A DNA stretch of 30,941 nucleotides from positions 1-30,941 of the forward strand of contig JAHHTR010000016.1 of NCBI GenBank assembly GCA_020024515.1. Reading direction: 5' to 3'. The notes under the pieces were generated by a model. It saw only the letters and a program-made list of their open reading frames with translations. It was not told the origin of the DNA and ran no database searches. Both the position numbers and the translations under genes were made by a program. Every line of letters begins with the position of its first letter. Within the stretch, counting starts at the first letter, position 1. This document shows positions 17,727-26,713 of this stretch, in pieces. Source of the stretch: Angelakisella sp. GTDB taxonomy: Bacteria > Bacillota > Clostridia > Oscillospirales > Ruminococcaceae.

Positions 17727-17788
17727 TTCGCTTCCCTCCTTCATAATATGAATTCATAGGTACTCGAAAGAAAATTCACTCCCGCTGT

Positions 17789-17834
17789 CCAATCAATGAG
17801 ATATCACCACATTGTGACTCAGCTCATTTATTGG
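17789..17834 (-). repeat. Hairpin in the rpsL-rpsG gap
   Basis: CCAATCAATGAG (17789-17800) pairs with CTCATTTATTGG (17823-17834) with one mismatch in 12. A short inner stem, TCAC (17804-17807) with GTGA (17814-17817), lies within it. No T-run follows on the minus strand. It lies about 60 bases before the rpsG start, in the untranslated gap. Confidence 0.6.
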
Positions 17835-17855
17835 CATCTATTTAATAGGAGTTAA

Positions 17856-18284
17856 TTATTTCGATGTACCAGCCTTTTTAGGTCTCTTTGCACCATACTT
17901 ACTTCTTGCTTGCATTCTGTTAGCAACACCTTGTGCGTCAAGTGTACCACGGATTATATGGTAACGCACACCGGGAAGGTCTTTAACACGTCCACCACGA
18001 ATAAGAACAACGCTGTGCTCTTGTAGGTTGTGGCCGATACCCGGAATATAAGCTGTTGCCTCTATGCCGTTGCTTAGACGAACCCTTGCTACTTTACGCA
18101 AAGCTGAGTTAGGCTTTTTAGGTGTAGATGTTCTGATAGCAGTACAAACACCTCTCTTTTGAGGAGAATTTTGCTCAATAGCTGAACGTTTGATAGAGTT
18201 CCATCCTCTTAGTAGAGCTGGAGCTGTTGATTTCTTCTCAAGGCTTTCACGGCCTTTACGTACAAGTTGGTTAAAGGTTGGCAT
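17856..18284 (-). CDS. rpsL: 30S ribosomal protein S12
   Basis: The 142-residue protein of the decoding centre helps control translational accuracy. The core is canonical: SPQKRGVCT, TPKKPNSALRK, GIGHNLQEHSVVLIRGGRVKDLPGVRYHI, and the C-terminal RSKYGAKRPKK. The lysines equivalent to the classical streptomycin positions (in PKKPNS and GRVKDL) are both present, so the sequence is of the sensitive type. GAGGAGGTG stands just before the ATG. It is the first gene of the str unit, with a strong promoter about 100 bases upstream. Confidence 0.98.
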   Translation of the reverse strand: MPTFNQLVRKGRESLEKKSTAPALLRGWNSIKRSAIEQNSPQKRGVCTAIRTSTPKKPNSALRKVARVRLSNGIEATAYIPGIGHNLQEHSVVLIRGGRVKDLPGVRYHIIRGTLDAQGVANRMQARSKYGAKRPKKAGTSK

Positions 18285-18388
18285 ATCGCACCTCCTCTTT
18301 CTTTAATATTCCCAATTATTATTGGTTTATTTTTAATAAATATGCAGAAACATATTTATGTGGACATTAATGATACCCACAGTTCAAT

Positions 18389-18418
18389 ATTCTAGCAGAT
18401 ACATCTATATTTTGTCAA
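18389..18418 (-). promoter_or_regulatory. Promoter of the str operon (rpsL-rpsG-fusA-tuf)
   Basis: On the minus strand TTGACA (complement of 18413-18418) and TAGAAT (complement of 18389-18394) are 18 bases apart. They lie downstream of the rpoC terminator and about 105 bases before rpsL. The match is strong and the position fits a separate transcription unit for the ribosomal genes. Confidence 0.78.
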
Positions 18419-18469
18419 GTACATTTTAAAATATTTTATGCTTTTTATCTCCTTTTTAGTCAATTATTA

Positions 18470-18516
18470 CCTTAAATAAACAAAATCGGTAGGTTATATT
18501 GTAATACCTACCGATT
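18470..18516 (-). terminator. Intrinsic terminator after rpoC
   Basis: On the minus strand AATCGGTAGGT (complement of 18506-18516) pairs perfectly over 11 bp with ACCTACCGATT (complement of 18484-18494). It is followed by TTGTTTATTT. It lies about 50 bases after the rpoC stop and ends the rpoBC unit. The remaining rpoC-rpsL gap holds the str promoter and no gene; an L7Ae-like gene, common here in Bacillus, is absent. Confidence 0.85.
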
Positions 18517-18564
18517 ATTGTCAAAAAATTTTCTCTATCATTATAATAATTTTAATTTGGAAAA

Positions 18565-21500
18565 TCAGTTATTGTCTTCCATCAAGTCATCATAAGATGT
18601 AACACTGCCATAGATAGATTCATTATCTTCATCAAATTCTTCTGTTGAAACAGTGTCTTCTTCTTCATTATAATTTACAAGACCTGTTCCGGCAGGAATT
18701 AGCTTACCGATAATAACATTTTCTTTAAGTCCAAGTAGTGGATCTGTTTTACCCTTAATAGCAGCTTCTGTAAGAACTCTTGTTGTCTCTTGGAAAGATG
18801 CGGCTGACATAAATGATTCTGTTGCAAGTGAAGCCTTTGTGATACCAAGAAGAACAGGAATGTATGTTGCTTTTTTTCTTGATCCGCCATCTTCTTCATT
18901 TAGCTTATCAATCTTGCGGTTCTTGTGATAGAACAAACTTCTGTCGATAAGTGTACCTGACATAAGACCTGTATCACCCGGATCATCCACACGTACTTTT
19001 TTCATCATCTGACGAACGATAACTTCTATATGCTTATCGTTGATATCAACACCTTGTGTACGGAATACCATCTGTACTTCTTTTGTGATATAATCTTGTA
19101 CAGCAAGTTCGCCCAATACTTCAAGTACTTCTGCCGGTTCTGCTGAACCTTCTGTGATGAAAGTACCTTTTTCTACGAAATCATTTTCTGATACACGTAC
19201 TTTTGAACCGAATATAATCTGATGTTCAAAATGTTCGCCTGTTTTCGGATCATCAATGATAACAATATCTACACCCTTATTGTCTTTATCAAACTTAACA
19301 GGACCTGAGCAATGTGCAATAACAGCCGCGCTCTTTGGTTTTCTTGCCTCAAATAGTTCTTCGACACGTGGAAGACCTTGTGTAATATCGCTTGCAGATA
19401 CAACACCACCTGTGTGGAATGTACGCATTGTTAGCTGTGTACCGGGTTCACCGATTGACTGTGCCGCAATAATACCAACAGCCTCACCGATAGCAACCGG
19501 TTGGTCTGTTGCAAGGTTTGCACCATAACATTTAGCACAAACACCGTTTTTCGCTTGACAAGTAATGATTGTACGAATTCTGACTTTCTTAATGCCTGCA
19601 TCTGTAATCTTCTTAGCATCTGTTTCGTCCATCATTTTTTCACGTGATACAATCAGCTCACCTGTTTCAGGATGGTAAATATTTTCGGCAACATATCTGC
19701 CACATAGACGCTCTGATAGTTCCTCAATAACACGATTGTTATCGTCACAGATTTCGTATATCTCTATACCTTCGTGAGTTCCGCAATCGCTTTCACGAAT
19801 AATAACTTCTTGTGAAACGTCAACCAAACGACGTGTTAGGTAACCGGAGTCCGCTGTACGTAGAGCTGTATCGGCAAGACCCTTTCTTGCGCCTCGAGAT
19901 GAGTTAAAGTATTCCAAGATATTAAGACCTTCACGGTAATTAGAACGAATAGGAATTTCGATAGCTCGTCCTGATGTGTTGGCGATAAGACCACGCATAC
20001 CTGCAAGTTGTCTAATCTGCTCGATAGAACCACGGGCACCTGATTCAGCCATCATGTGAATAGGATTCTTGTTGCTAAAATTGTTTTTCAGTAATTCTTT
20101 AACTTGATCAGTTGTTTTTGACCAAACGCCGATTACTTGTTCATAACGAACATCGTTTGTAATGAAACCACGTTCATATTGTTTTTGGATATTATCAACT
20201 TTCTTCTCTGCCTCTGCGATAAGTGTTGCTTTTTCCTCAGGAATTGTAGCATCACAAACAGCAACTGTCAAAGCTCCTATTGTTGAGTATTTAAAGCCTT
20301 GGCTCTTAATCTTATCCAAAACTTCAGATGTTCTTGTTGTACCGTGTTTCTTGATACATTTTTCTATAATTTGTGATAATTGTTTCTTTTTAACTAGGAA
20401 ATCAACTTCATAAACAAACAAATTATCAGGATTGCTTCTATCTACAAAGCCCAAATCTTGCGGAATTGGATCATTGAATATAATCTTACCGACAGTTGTG
20501 TCAACTAGTTTTGTTATTGTTTTACCACCAACAACTTTCTCACGACGAACCTTAATCGGTGCGTGTAACCCTACTGTTTTTAGTTGGTAAGCCATAAGTG
20601 CTTCGTTTATATCTCTAAATGCCTTACCTGCACCGATTTCGTCTTCTACTGTCATTGTTAGGTAGTATGAGCCCAGTACCATATCCTGTGAAGGAACAGC
20701 AACGGGTTTACCGTCTGATGGTTTTAGTAGGTTGTTTGCAGCAAGCATTAGGAAACGTGCCTCTGTTTGTGCCTCTGCTGAAAGTGGAACGTGAACAGCC
20801 ATCTGGTCACCATCGAAGTCCGCATTGAATGCGGAACAAACAAGTGGGTGAAGTTTGATAGCATGACCTTCAACAAGGATAGGTTCGAATGCTTGTATAC
20901 CAAGTCTGTGCAGTGTAGGCGCACGGTTTAGCATAACAGGATGATTTTTAATAACTGTTTCAAGTGCGTCCCAAACTTCCTTTTGTGTACCACGTTCAAC
21001 AAGTTTCTTTGCCTTTTTGATATTATCGGCAACTTTTAAATCTACCAAACGTTTCATAACGAAAGGTTTAAATAGTTCAAGTGCCATTTCTTTTGGCAAA
21101 CCACATTGATACATACGTAGTTCAGGCCCTACGACGATAACAGAACGTCCTGAGTAGTCAACACGTTTACCAAGCAGGTTTTGACGGAAACGACCTTGTT
21201 TACCTTTCAGCATATCTGAAAGTGATTTTAGAGGTCTGTTGTTTGGACCTGTAACCGGTCTGCCACGACGACCGTTATCTATAAGAGCATCTACTGCTTC
21301 TTGCAGCATACGTTTTTCGTTACGTAGAATGATATCAGGTGTGCCTATTTCATATAGTTTTTTAAGACGTGTGTTACGGTTAATAACTCGTCTGTAAAGC
21401 TCGTTTAAGTCACTTGCGGCAAAACGGCCACCATCTAGCGGAACCATAGGACGAATATCAGGTGGAATAACAGGAATTACGTCCAAAATCATCCATTCAG

Positions 21501-22164
21501 GTTTATTTTTTGATTGTCTGAAAGCTTCTACAACTTCAAGTCTCTTTAATAGTTTTGCTCTCTTTTGACCTTGTGCTGTTACAAGTGCGTCTTGAATTTC
21601 TTTTGAAAGTTCTTCACAATCAATTTCTTGTAATAGTTCTTTAACAGCTTCCGCACCCATACCGGCTCTGAATGCGTCACCATAAGTTGTCAGCATATCA
21701 GCATATTCTTGCTCTTTTAGAAGTTGATATTTTTTAAGAGATGTATCGCCCGGATCAATTACTATATAACTGTCAAAATAAAGTACTCTTTCAAGAACAC
21801 GTGGAGAAATATCAAGAAGAAGACCCATTCTTGATGATGTACCTTTAAAGTACCATATATGTGAAACAGGAGCAGCCAGTTCAATGTGACCCATACGTTC
21901 ACGACGAACTTTTGCACGAGTGATGGCAACACCACACTCTTTACAAACGCCACCTTTGTTTTTTGTCTTTTTAGATTTACCACAGCTACATTCCCAGTCT
22001 TTTGTAGGTCCAAATATTCTTTCGCAGAATAGACCGTCTTTTTCAGGTTTTAATGTTCTGTAATTTATAGTTTCGGGTTTTTTAACTTCACCGTATGACC
22101 ATGCTCGTATGCTCTCCGGAGAGGCAAGACCGATTTTTATGGATTCAAATGTGTTAAATTCCAA
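18565..22164 (-). CDS. rpoC: RNA polymerase beta' subunit
   Basis: The 1199-residue catalytic subunit forms, with RpoB, the active site of RNA polymerase. The N-terminal zinc-binding domain (WECSCG ... CKECGV), the catalytic loop NADFDGDQ at 447-454 with its three magnesium-binding aspartates, the bridge/trigger region (GEPGTQLTMRTFHTGG) and the second cysteine cluster (ITCQAKNGVCAKCYG) are present. The start is TTG with AAGGGGGT seven bases upstream; it gives the expected N-terminus leading to WSYGEVKKPETINYRTLKPE. A short acidic C-terminal tail (EEEDTVSTEEFDEDNE) ends the protein. It lies 105 bases after rpoB. Confidence 0.99.
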   Translation of the reverse strand: MEFNTFESIKIGLASPESIRAWSYGEVKKPETINYRTLKPEKDGLFCERIFGPTKDWECSCGKSKKTKNKGGVCKECGVAITRAKVRRERMGHIELAAPVSHIWYFKGTSSRMGLLLDISPRVLERVLYFDSYIVIDPGDTSLKKYQLLKEQEYADMLTTYGDAFRAGMGAEAVKELLQEIDCEELSKEIQDALVTAQGQKRAKLLKRLEVVEAFRQSKNKPEWMILDVIPVIPPDIRPMVPLDGGRFAASDLNELYRRVINRNTRLKKLYEIGTPDIILRNEKRMLQEAVDALIDNGRRGRPVTGPNNRPLKSLSDMLKGKQGRFRQNLLGKRVDYSGRSVIVVGPELRMYQCGLPKEMALELFKPFVMKRLVDLKVADNIKKAKKLVERGTQKEVWDALETVIKNHPVMLNRAPTLHRLGIQAFEPILVEGHAIKLHPLVCSAFNADFDGDQMAVHVPLSAEAQTEARFLMLAANNLLKPSDGKPVAVPSQDMVLGSYYLTMTVEDEIGAGKAFRDINEALMAYQLKTVGLHAPIKVRREKVVGGKTITKLVDTTVGKIIFNDPIPQDLGFVDRSNPDNLFVYEVDFLVKKKQLSQIIEKCIKKHGTTRTSEVLDKIKSQGFKYSTIGALTVAVCDATIPEEKATLIAEAEKKVDNIQKQYERGFITNDVRYEQVIGVWSKTTDQVKELLKNNFSNKNPIHMMAESGARGSIEQIRQLAGMRGLIANTSGRAIEIPIRSNYREGLNILEYFNSSRGARKGLADTALRTADSGYLTRRLVDVSQEVIIRESDCGTHEGIEIYEICDDNNRVIEELSERLCGRYVAENIYHPETGELIVSREKMMDETDAKKITDAGIKKVRIRTIITCQAKNGVCAKCYGANLATDQPVAIGEAVGIIAAQSIGEPGTQLTMRTFHTGGVVSASDITQGLPRVEELFEARKPKSAAVIAHCSGPVKFDKDNKGVDIVIIDDPKTGEHFEHQIIFGSKVRVSENDFVEKGTFITEGSAEPAEVLEVLGELAVQDYITKEVQMVFRTQGVDINDKHIEVIVRQMMKKVRVDDPGDTGLMSGTLIDRSLFYHKNRKIDKLNEEDGGSRKKATYIPVLLGITKASLATESFMSAASFQETTRVLTEAAIKGKTDPLLGLKENVIIGKLIPAGTGLVNYNEEEDTVSTEEFDEDNESIYGSVTSYDDLMEDNN

Positions 22165-22205
22165 ATGTGCAACCCCCTTAATTATTTTAAACTTTTTTTG
22201 TTTTA

Positions 22206-22245
22206 TCTACCGCTTCTATATTAAAAGCAACATACAAGCGGTAGA
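22206..22245 (-). repeat. 10-bp hairpin in the rpoB-rpoC gap
   Basis: TCTACCGCTT (22206-22215) and AAGCGGTAGA (22236-22245) are perfect complements around a 20-base loop. On the transcribed strand the stem is followed by an A-rich, not T-rich, sequence, so a terminator is unlikely. It lies about 40 bases before the rpoC start. Confidence 0.6.
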
Positions 22246-22269
22246 CTTATTTATTCTTTATTCTTTCTA

Positions 22270-25200
22270 TTAATCCAAGGAGAAATCTGTATCAAAATCT
22301 TCGTTGAAATCTGTATCAAGGTCCATATCGTCATCACTGTCTAACATCAAATCTTTAAAATCAATGCTATCCATATCCGGCTCATCATCGAATTCATCAT
22401 CAAATTCGTTGTCGAATTTGTCTTCATCACTGATAACTTCAACATCAGAATCATCTGTTGACTCAACAACAGCATCAGGTGATACAAAGTCTACATTATC
22501 TTCATCATCAAATGTTTGTTTTAGATCTATTTCGTTGTTGTATTTGTCAATAATACGAACGTCAAGAGCCAAACTTTGAAGTTCTTTAATAAGAACCTTA
22601 AATGATTCCGGAATTCCCGGAGTAGGTATATTCATACCCTTAACAATAGCTTCAAAAGTCTTCACACGTCCAACAACGTCATCGGATTTTACTGTTAATA
22701 TTTCTTGTAGAGTATATGCTGCACCGTATGCTTCAAGTGCCCAAACCTCCATCTCACCGAAACGCTGACCACCAAACTGTGCTTTACCGCCAAGTGGTTG
22801 TTGTGTTATTAGGCTGTATGGACCTGTTGAACGAGCGTGTATCTTATCATCAACAAGGTGATGAAGTTTTAGGTAATACATGTAACCAACAGTAACGGGG
22901 TTATCGAATTGCTCACCTGTTCTTCCGTCGTAAAGTACCGTTTTACCGTCTTCACGAAGTCCTGCCTCTGCAAGACACGCTCTTATATCTTCCTCGTGTG
23001 CGCCATCAAATACAGGAGTCATAACTTTCCAACCCAGCTCCATAGCTGCACGACCAAGGTGAACTTCAAGTACCTGTCCAATATTCATACGAGAAGGTAC
23101 GCCCAAAGGGTTAAGAACTATATCAAGTGGACGACCATCTGGTAGATATGGCATATCTTCTTGTGGCAATATGCGTGAAACGACACCCTTATTACCATGA
23201 CGACCAGCCATCTTATCACCGACAGATATCTTACGTTTTTGTGCAATATAGCAACGAACAACCATATTTACACCGGGAGAAAGCTCATCACAGTTCTCGC
23301 TTGTAAATACTTTTACATCAACAACTGTACCGTAAGCACCGTGTGGAACTCTCAGTGATTTATCACGTACTTCACGTGATTTTTCTCCAAAGATTGCACG
23401 CAAAAGTTTATCTTCAACTGTTAGATCTGTTTCACCTTTTGGTGTAACTTTACCAACAAGTATATCACCTGAATGAACTTCTGCACCTATACGAATAATA
23501 CCTCTCTCGTCAAGGTCTTTCAGTGCATCTTCACCCAAAGTAGGTATATCACGTGTTATTTCTTCCGGTCCAAGTTTTGTATCACGTGCTTCTATTTCAT
23601 ATTCTTCTATATGGATAGATGTATAAACATCATTACGAACAAGTTTTTCATTAAGAAGAACAGCATCTTCGTAGTTGTAACCTTCCCATGTCATAAATCC
23701 GATAAGAGCATTTTTACCCAATGCTATTTCACCATGGTCTGTTGCAGGACCGTCAGCTATTACATCGCCAACTTTTATAGAATCACCTTTTTTAACAACA
23801 GGACGTTGATTTATACATGTACCTTGGTTAGAACGCAAGAATTTAATAATTTCATAACTATGAAGTTCTCCATCTTCTGAACGAACAATAACTTTATCTG
23901 CACTTACATGTGCCACTGTACCGTTATGTTTTGATAGAAGTACAGTACCTGAGTCAACAGCCGCTTTATATTCCATACCTGTACCAACAACAGGCGCTTC
24001 TGTCTTTATCAAAGGAACTGCCTGTCTCTGCATGTTCGCACCCATAAGAGCACGGTTAGCATCATCGTTTTCTAGGAAAGGAATCATAGCAGTAGCAACA
24101 GATACAACCATCTTAGGAGAAATATCCATATAGTCTACTTTTTCTCTATCAACTTCTTGTACAGTATCACGGTAACGAACGCTTACTTTTCTATCGGAGA
24201 ACACATTGTTTTCGTCAAGTGGTTCGTTCGCCTGCGCTACTACAAATTCGTCTTCAACATCAGCTGTCATATACATAATTTCGTTTGTTACTCTGCCTTC
24301 CGGCTTAATAACCTTACGATATGGAGCCTCAATAAATCCGTATTCGTTTATTCTTGCAAAAGATGCAAGGTAAGAAATCAAACCGATGTTCGGACCTTCA
24401 GGAGTCTCGATAGGACACATTCTTCCGTAATGGCTATAATGAACGTCACGTACTTCGAATCCGGCACGGTCTCTTGAAAGACCACCGGGACCTAGGGCAG
24501 AAAGACGTCTCTTATGTGTAAGCTCTGCAAGTGGGTTTGTTTGATCCATGAATTGTGATAAAGGTGATGAACCAAAGAACTCTTTTATTGCAGCTGTTAC
24601 TGGACGGATATTGATAAGTGATTGTGCTGTTATTGACTCACTATCTTGCGATTGTGTTGTCATATGTTCACGAACAATACGTTCCATACGGCTGAAACCT
24701 ATACGAAATTGATTTTGCAGCTGTTCACCAACACTGCGGATACGTCTATTACCTAGATGGTCGATATCATCAGTTGTACCGATTCCATAAACTAGGTTAC
24801 ACATATAGTTGATACTTGCAAAAATATCATATTTACGTATAGTTTTTGGAATAAGCTCATCAACTTTTTCAGCAATAGCTTGTCTTATATCTTCTTCTGT
24901 ATCGTTTTCTTCCAAAATTTCTTTTAGAACAGAGAAACGGACTTTTTCATTTATTCCCAAATCTGTAACATCAAAGTCAATATATTTATCAATATCAACC
25001 ATACCGTTAGATAAGATTTTAACTTCTTTTTCTTCATCAACTTTTACATAAGCAAAGTCGATACCCATATTTTCAAGTTCATAAGCTTTCTCACGTGTGA
25101 TAGTTTCGCCAACTTCCGCAACTATTTCACCTGTCATTGGGTTTACCATTGGACGTGACAGCGTACAACCGTTTAGTCTTGTTGAAAGACAAAGTTTTTT

Positions 25201-26112
25201 ATTGTATTTATATCTACCAACTCTTGAAAGGTCATAGCGACGCGGATCAAACAATAGTTGTGTAAAGTTCTTAACAGCGCTGTCTATTGTTGGTGGCTCG
25301 CCTGGGCGAAGTTTTCTGTACACTTCCAAAAGTGCCTCATCACCGTTACCGTCAATGTCCTTTGCGACAATAGTTTTTACAATATAATCATCTTCACCGA
25401 AGATTTCGTAAATATCTTCATTTGTACCTTTTTTATCTGTAAATGCAGCATTTAGGTCAGCATTTATATCTTCCATTGGAACATCGTCACGAACACGGAT
25501 AAGTGCACGTATTAATGTAGAGATGGCAATCTTACGGTTTTTATCTATACGAACATTGAATATATCAGATGAATCTGTGTCATATTCAAGCCAAGCACCA
25601 CGGTTTGGGTTGATTGTTGATTCATAAAGCTGTTTACCCGCATTATCACGTTTCATCGCAAAATAAACGCCGGGGCTTCTTACAAGCTGTGAAACTATAA
25701 CACGCTCAGCACCATTTATAATAAATGTACCAGCATCTGTCATCAGTGGGAATTCACCCATAAATATTTCATGATCTTTTTGAGTTTCAATAGCCTCACC
25801 TGTTGATTTATCATGCAAACGAACTTTTACACGCAACGCCACAGAATATGTGGTATCTCTTTCTTTACATTCCTTAATTGTATATTTTGGTTTTGGATCT
25901 AGGTGATAGTCCAAAAAGTAAAGTGAAAGATTACCTTGGTAATCTGTTATAGGTGACATTTCTTTAAATACTGCCTTTAACCCTTCTTCCAAAAACCATT
26001 TGTAAGAGTTTTTCTGAACTTCGATAAGGTTTGGCATTTCGCGGACTTCTTCTATTTTAGCGAAACTTTTACGAGTTTTTGTGCCAAGTTGAACGTCTTT
26101 TACGTTTATCAT
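22270..26112 (-). CDS. rpoB: RNA polymerase beta subunit
   Basis: The 1280-residue subunit forms the other half of the RNA polymerase active centre. The rifampicin pocket is wild-type in outline (LSQFMDQ, then HKRRLSALGPGGLSRDRAG), keeping the residues equivalent to E. coli Asp516, His526 and Ser531. The KMAGRHGNKG and GGKAQFGGQRFGEMEVWALEAYGA segments are canonical. After the conserved end (near IKELQSLALDVR) there is a tail of about 80 residues, nearly half Asp or Glu. The ATG follows GGAGAGTGA, a somewhat distant ribosome binding site. Neither rplJ nor rplL lies upstream; the gene has its own promoter and a leader of about 240 bases. Confidence 0.99.
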   Translation of the reverse strand: MINVKDVQLGTKTRKSFAKIEEVREMPNLIEVQKNSYKWFLEEGLKAVFKEMSPITDYQGNLSLYFLDYHLDPKPKYTIKECKERDTTYSVALRVKVRLHDKSTGEAIETQKDHEIFMGEFPLMTDAGTFIINGAERVIVSQLVRSPGVYFAMKRDNAGKQLYESTINPNRGAWLEYDTDSSDIFNVRIDKNRKIAISTLIRALIRVRDDVPMEDINADLNAAFTDKKGTNEDIYEIFGEDDYIVKTIVAKDIDGNGDEALLEVYRKLRPGEPPTIDSAVKNFTQLLFDPRRYDLSRVGRYKYNKKLCLSTRLNGCTLSRPMVNPMTGEIVAEVGETITREKAYELENMGIDFAYVKVDEEKEVKILSNGMVDIDKYIDFDVTDLGINEKVRFSVLKEILEENDTEEDIRQAIAEKVDELIPKTIRKYDIFASINYMCNLVYGIGTTDDIDHLGNRRIRSVGEQLQNQFRIGFSRMERIVREHMTTQSQDSESITAQSLINIRPVTAAIKEFFGSSPLSQFMDQTNPLAELTHKRRLSALGPGGLSRDRAGFEVRDVHYSHYGRMCPIETPEGPNIGLISYLASFARINEYGFIEAPYRKVIKPEGRVTNEIMYMTADVEDEFVVAQANEPLDENNVFSDRKVSVRYRDTVQEVDREKVDYMDISPKMVVSVATAMIPFLENDDANRALMGANMQRQAVPLIKTEAPVVGTGMEYKAAVDSGTVLLSKHNGTVAHVSADKVIVRSEDGELHSYEIIKFLRSNQGTCINQRPVVKKGDSIKVGDVIADGPATDHGEIALGKNALIGFMTWEGYNYEDAVLLNEKLVRNDVYTSIHIEEYEIEARDTKLGPEEITRDIPTLGEDALKDLDERGIIRIGAEVHSGDILVGKVTPKGETDLTVEDKLLRAIFGEKSREVRDKSLRVPHGAYGTVVDVKVFTSENCDELSPGVNMVVRCYIAQKRKISVGDKMAGRHGNKGVVSRILPQEDMPYLPDGRPLDIVLNPLGVPSRMNIGQVLEVHLGRAAMELGWKVMTPVFDGAHEEDIRACLAEAGLREDGKTVLYDGRTGEQFDNPVTVGYMYYLKLHHLVDDKIHARSTGPYSLITQQPLGGKAQFGGQRFGEMEVWALEAYGAAYTLQEILTVKSDDVVGRVKTFEAIVKGMNIPTPGIPESFKVLIKELQSLALDVRIIDKYNNEIDLKQTFDDEDNVDFVSPDAVVESTDDSDVEVISDEDKFDNEFDDEFDDEPDMDSIDFKDLMLDSDDDMDLDTDFNEDFDTDFSLD

Positions 26113-26350
26113 TGTTGTTTGTCACTCTCCATTCTTTAAAATTACATAATGTTCACGACATATTACCTGTCGTTACTACCAATACCCGCATCTTACAAAT
26201 GCAATCTTTGTTCATTATGACCAAAGATTTTGATATCAGTAATTATTAATACACTTTCGCATTATGCAAAAATAATAAATTCACGAGAGTATTATCGTAA
26301 ATTTTTCACATTCGCACTTGCTTTTGGGCATAATTAGGTATTATGATATA
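26113..26350 (-). promoter_or_regulatory. Long rpoB 5' leader with hairpins and a possible pseudoknot
   Basis: The leader holds an 8-bp hairpin, AATCTTTG (26203-26210) with CAAAGATT (26222-26229), and a 5-bp one, CGACA (26156-26160) with TGTCG (26168-26172). The loop of the first contains CATTATG (26213-26219 as written on the plus strand). This is complementary to CATAATG (26145-26151), which lies about 14 bases upstream of the rpoB ribosome binding site in the RNA. A second CATTATG copy at 26260-26266 could compete. This is consistent with a regulated leader, but regulation is not shown. Confidence 0.45.
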
Positions 26351-26356
26351 TATTCT

Positions 26357-26385
26357 ATAATACTACTAAGAAAACCACTTGTCAA
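26357..26385 (-). promoter_or_regulatory. Promoter of rpoBC
   Basis: On the minus strand TTGACA (complement of 26380-26385) and TATTAT (complement of 26357-26362) are 17 bases apart. Transcription would start near 26350, leaving a leader of about 237 bases before rpoB. Confidence 0.78.
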
Positions 26386-26624
26386 TGTATTCTATGTGAA
26401 TTTCCAAAAAATTAATAAAAATTTTTTTGTGCAATATGATAGATGTTATTTTTATGTTAACTAAAATTCGTAAAAAATACAATAGCAATATACAATTATA
26501 ATAATAATTACATAGATATAAAATTAATATATTTTTATCTAATTGTAAATATTTACAAAAATGGAATCTTTATCTTATCATTTAGAGCAAAAACTACAAA
26601 ATCATACATTTTGTTTTTTTCCAC
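26386..26624. other. AT-rich divergent spacer, no gene
   Basis: No coding pattern or RNA gene is visible between the rpoB promoter (minus strand) and the yitT promoter (plus strand). The only structure noted is a long-range A/T repeat, TACAATTA (26491-26498) and TAATTGTA (26540-26547). Confidence 0.6.
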
Positions 26625-26652
26625 TTGATTATTATATTAAATGTAATATAAT
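26625..26652 (+). promoter_or_regulatory. Candidate promoter of the first yitT-family gene
   Basis: TTGATT (26625-26630) and TATAAT (26647-26652) are separated by 16 bases, about 60 bases before the start codon. The surroundings are AT-rich, so chance matches are likely and confidence is moderate. Confidence 0.5.
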
Positions 26653-26713
26653 AATACACAACACTTATTATATAAAAAATATAAGTAAAGAAAAAAACAA
26701 AGAGGTATAGTAC

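Noticed and set aside
17727..17744. N-terminal extension of S7 from an ATG at 17744
   Set aside because: It contains the ribosome binding site itself and residues absent from S7 proteins; the GTG at 17726 fits better.
17950..18130. Streptomycin resistance substitutions in S12
   Set aside because: Both classical lysines are intact.
18285..18564. An L7Ae-like ribosomal gene between rpoC and rpsL
   Set aside because: The gap contains only the rpoC terminator and the str promoter; no coding frame is present.
24385..24600. Rifampicin resistance substitutions in RpoB
   Set aside because: The residues equivalent to Asp516, His526 and Ser531 are the sensitive types; the Asn518 position is Thr, which alone is not evidence of resistance.
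13754..26112. Open frames of 60-135 residues on the plus strand opposite tuf, fusA, rpsG, rpoC and rpoB
   Set aside because: They are antisense shadows of highly conserved genes, without ribosome binding sites or recognisable domains.
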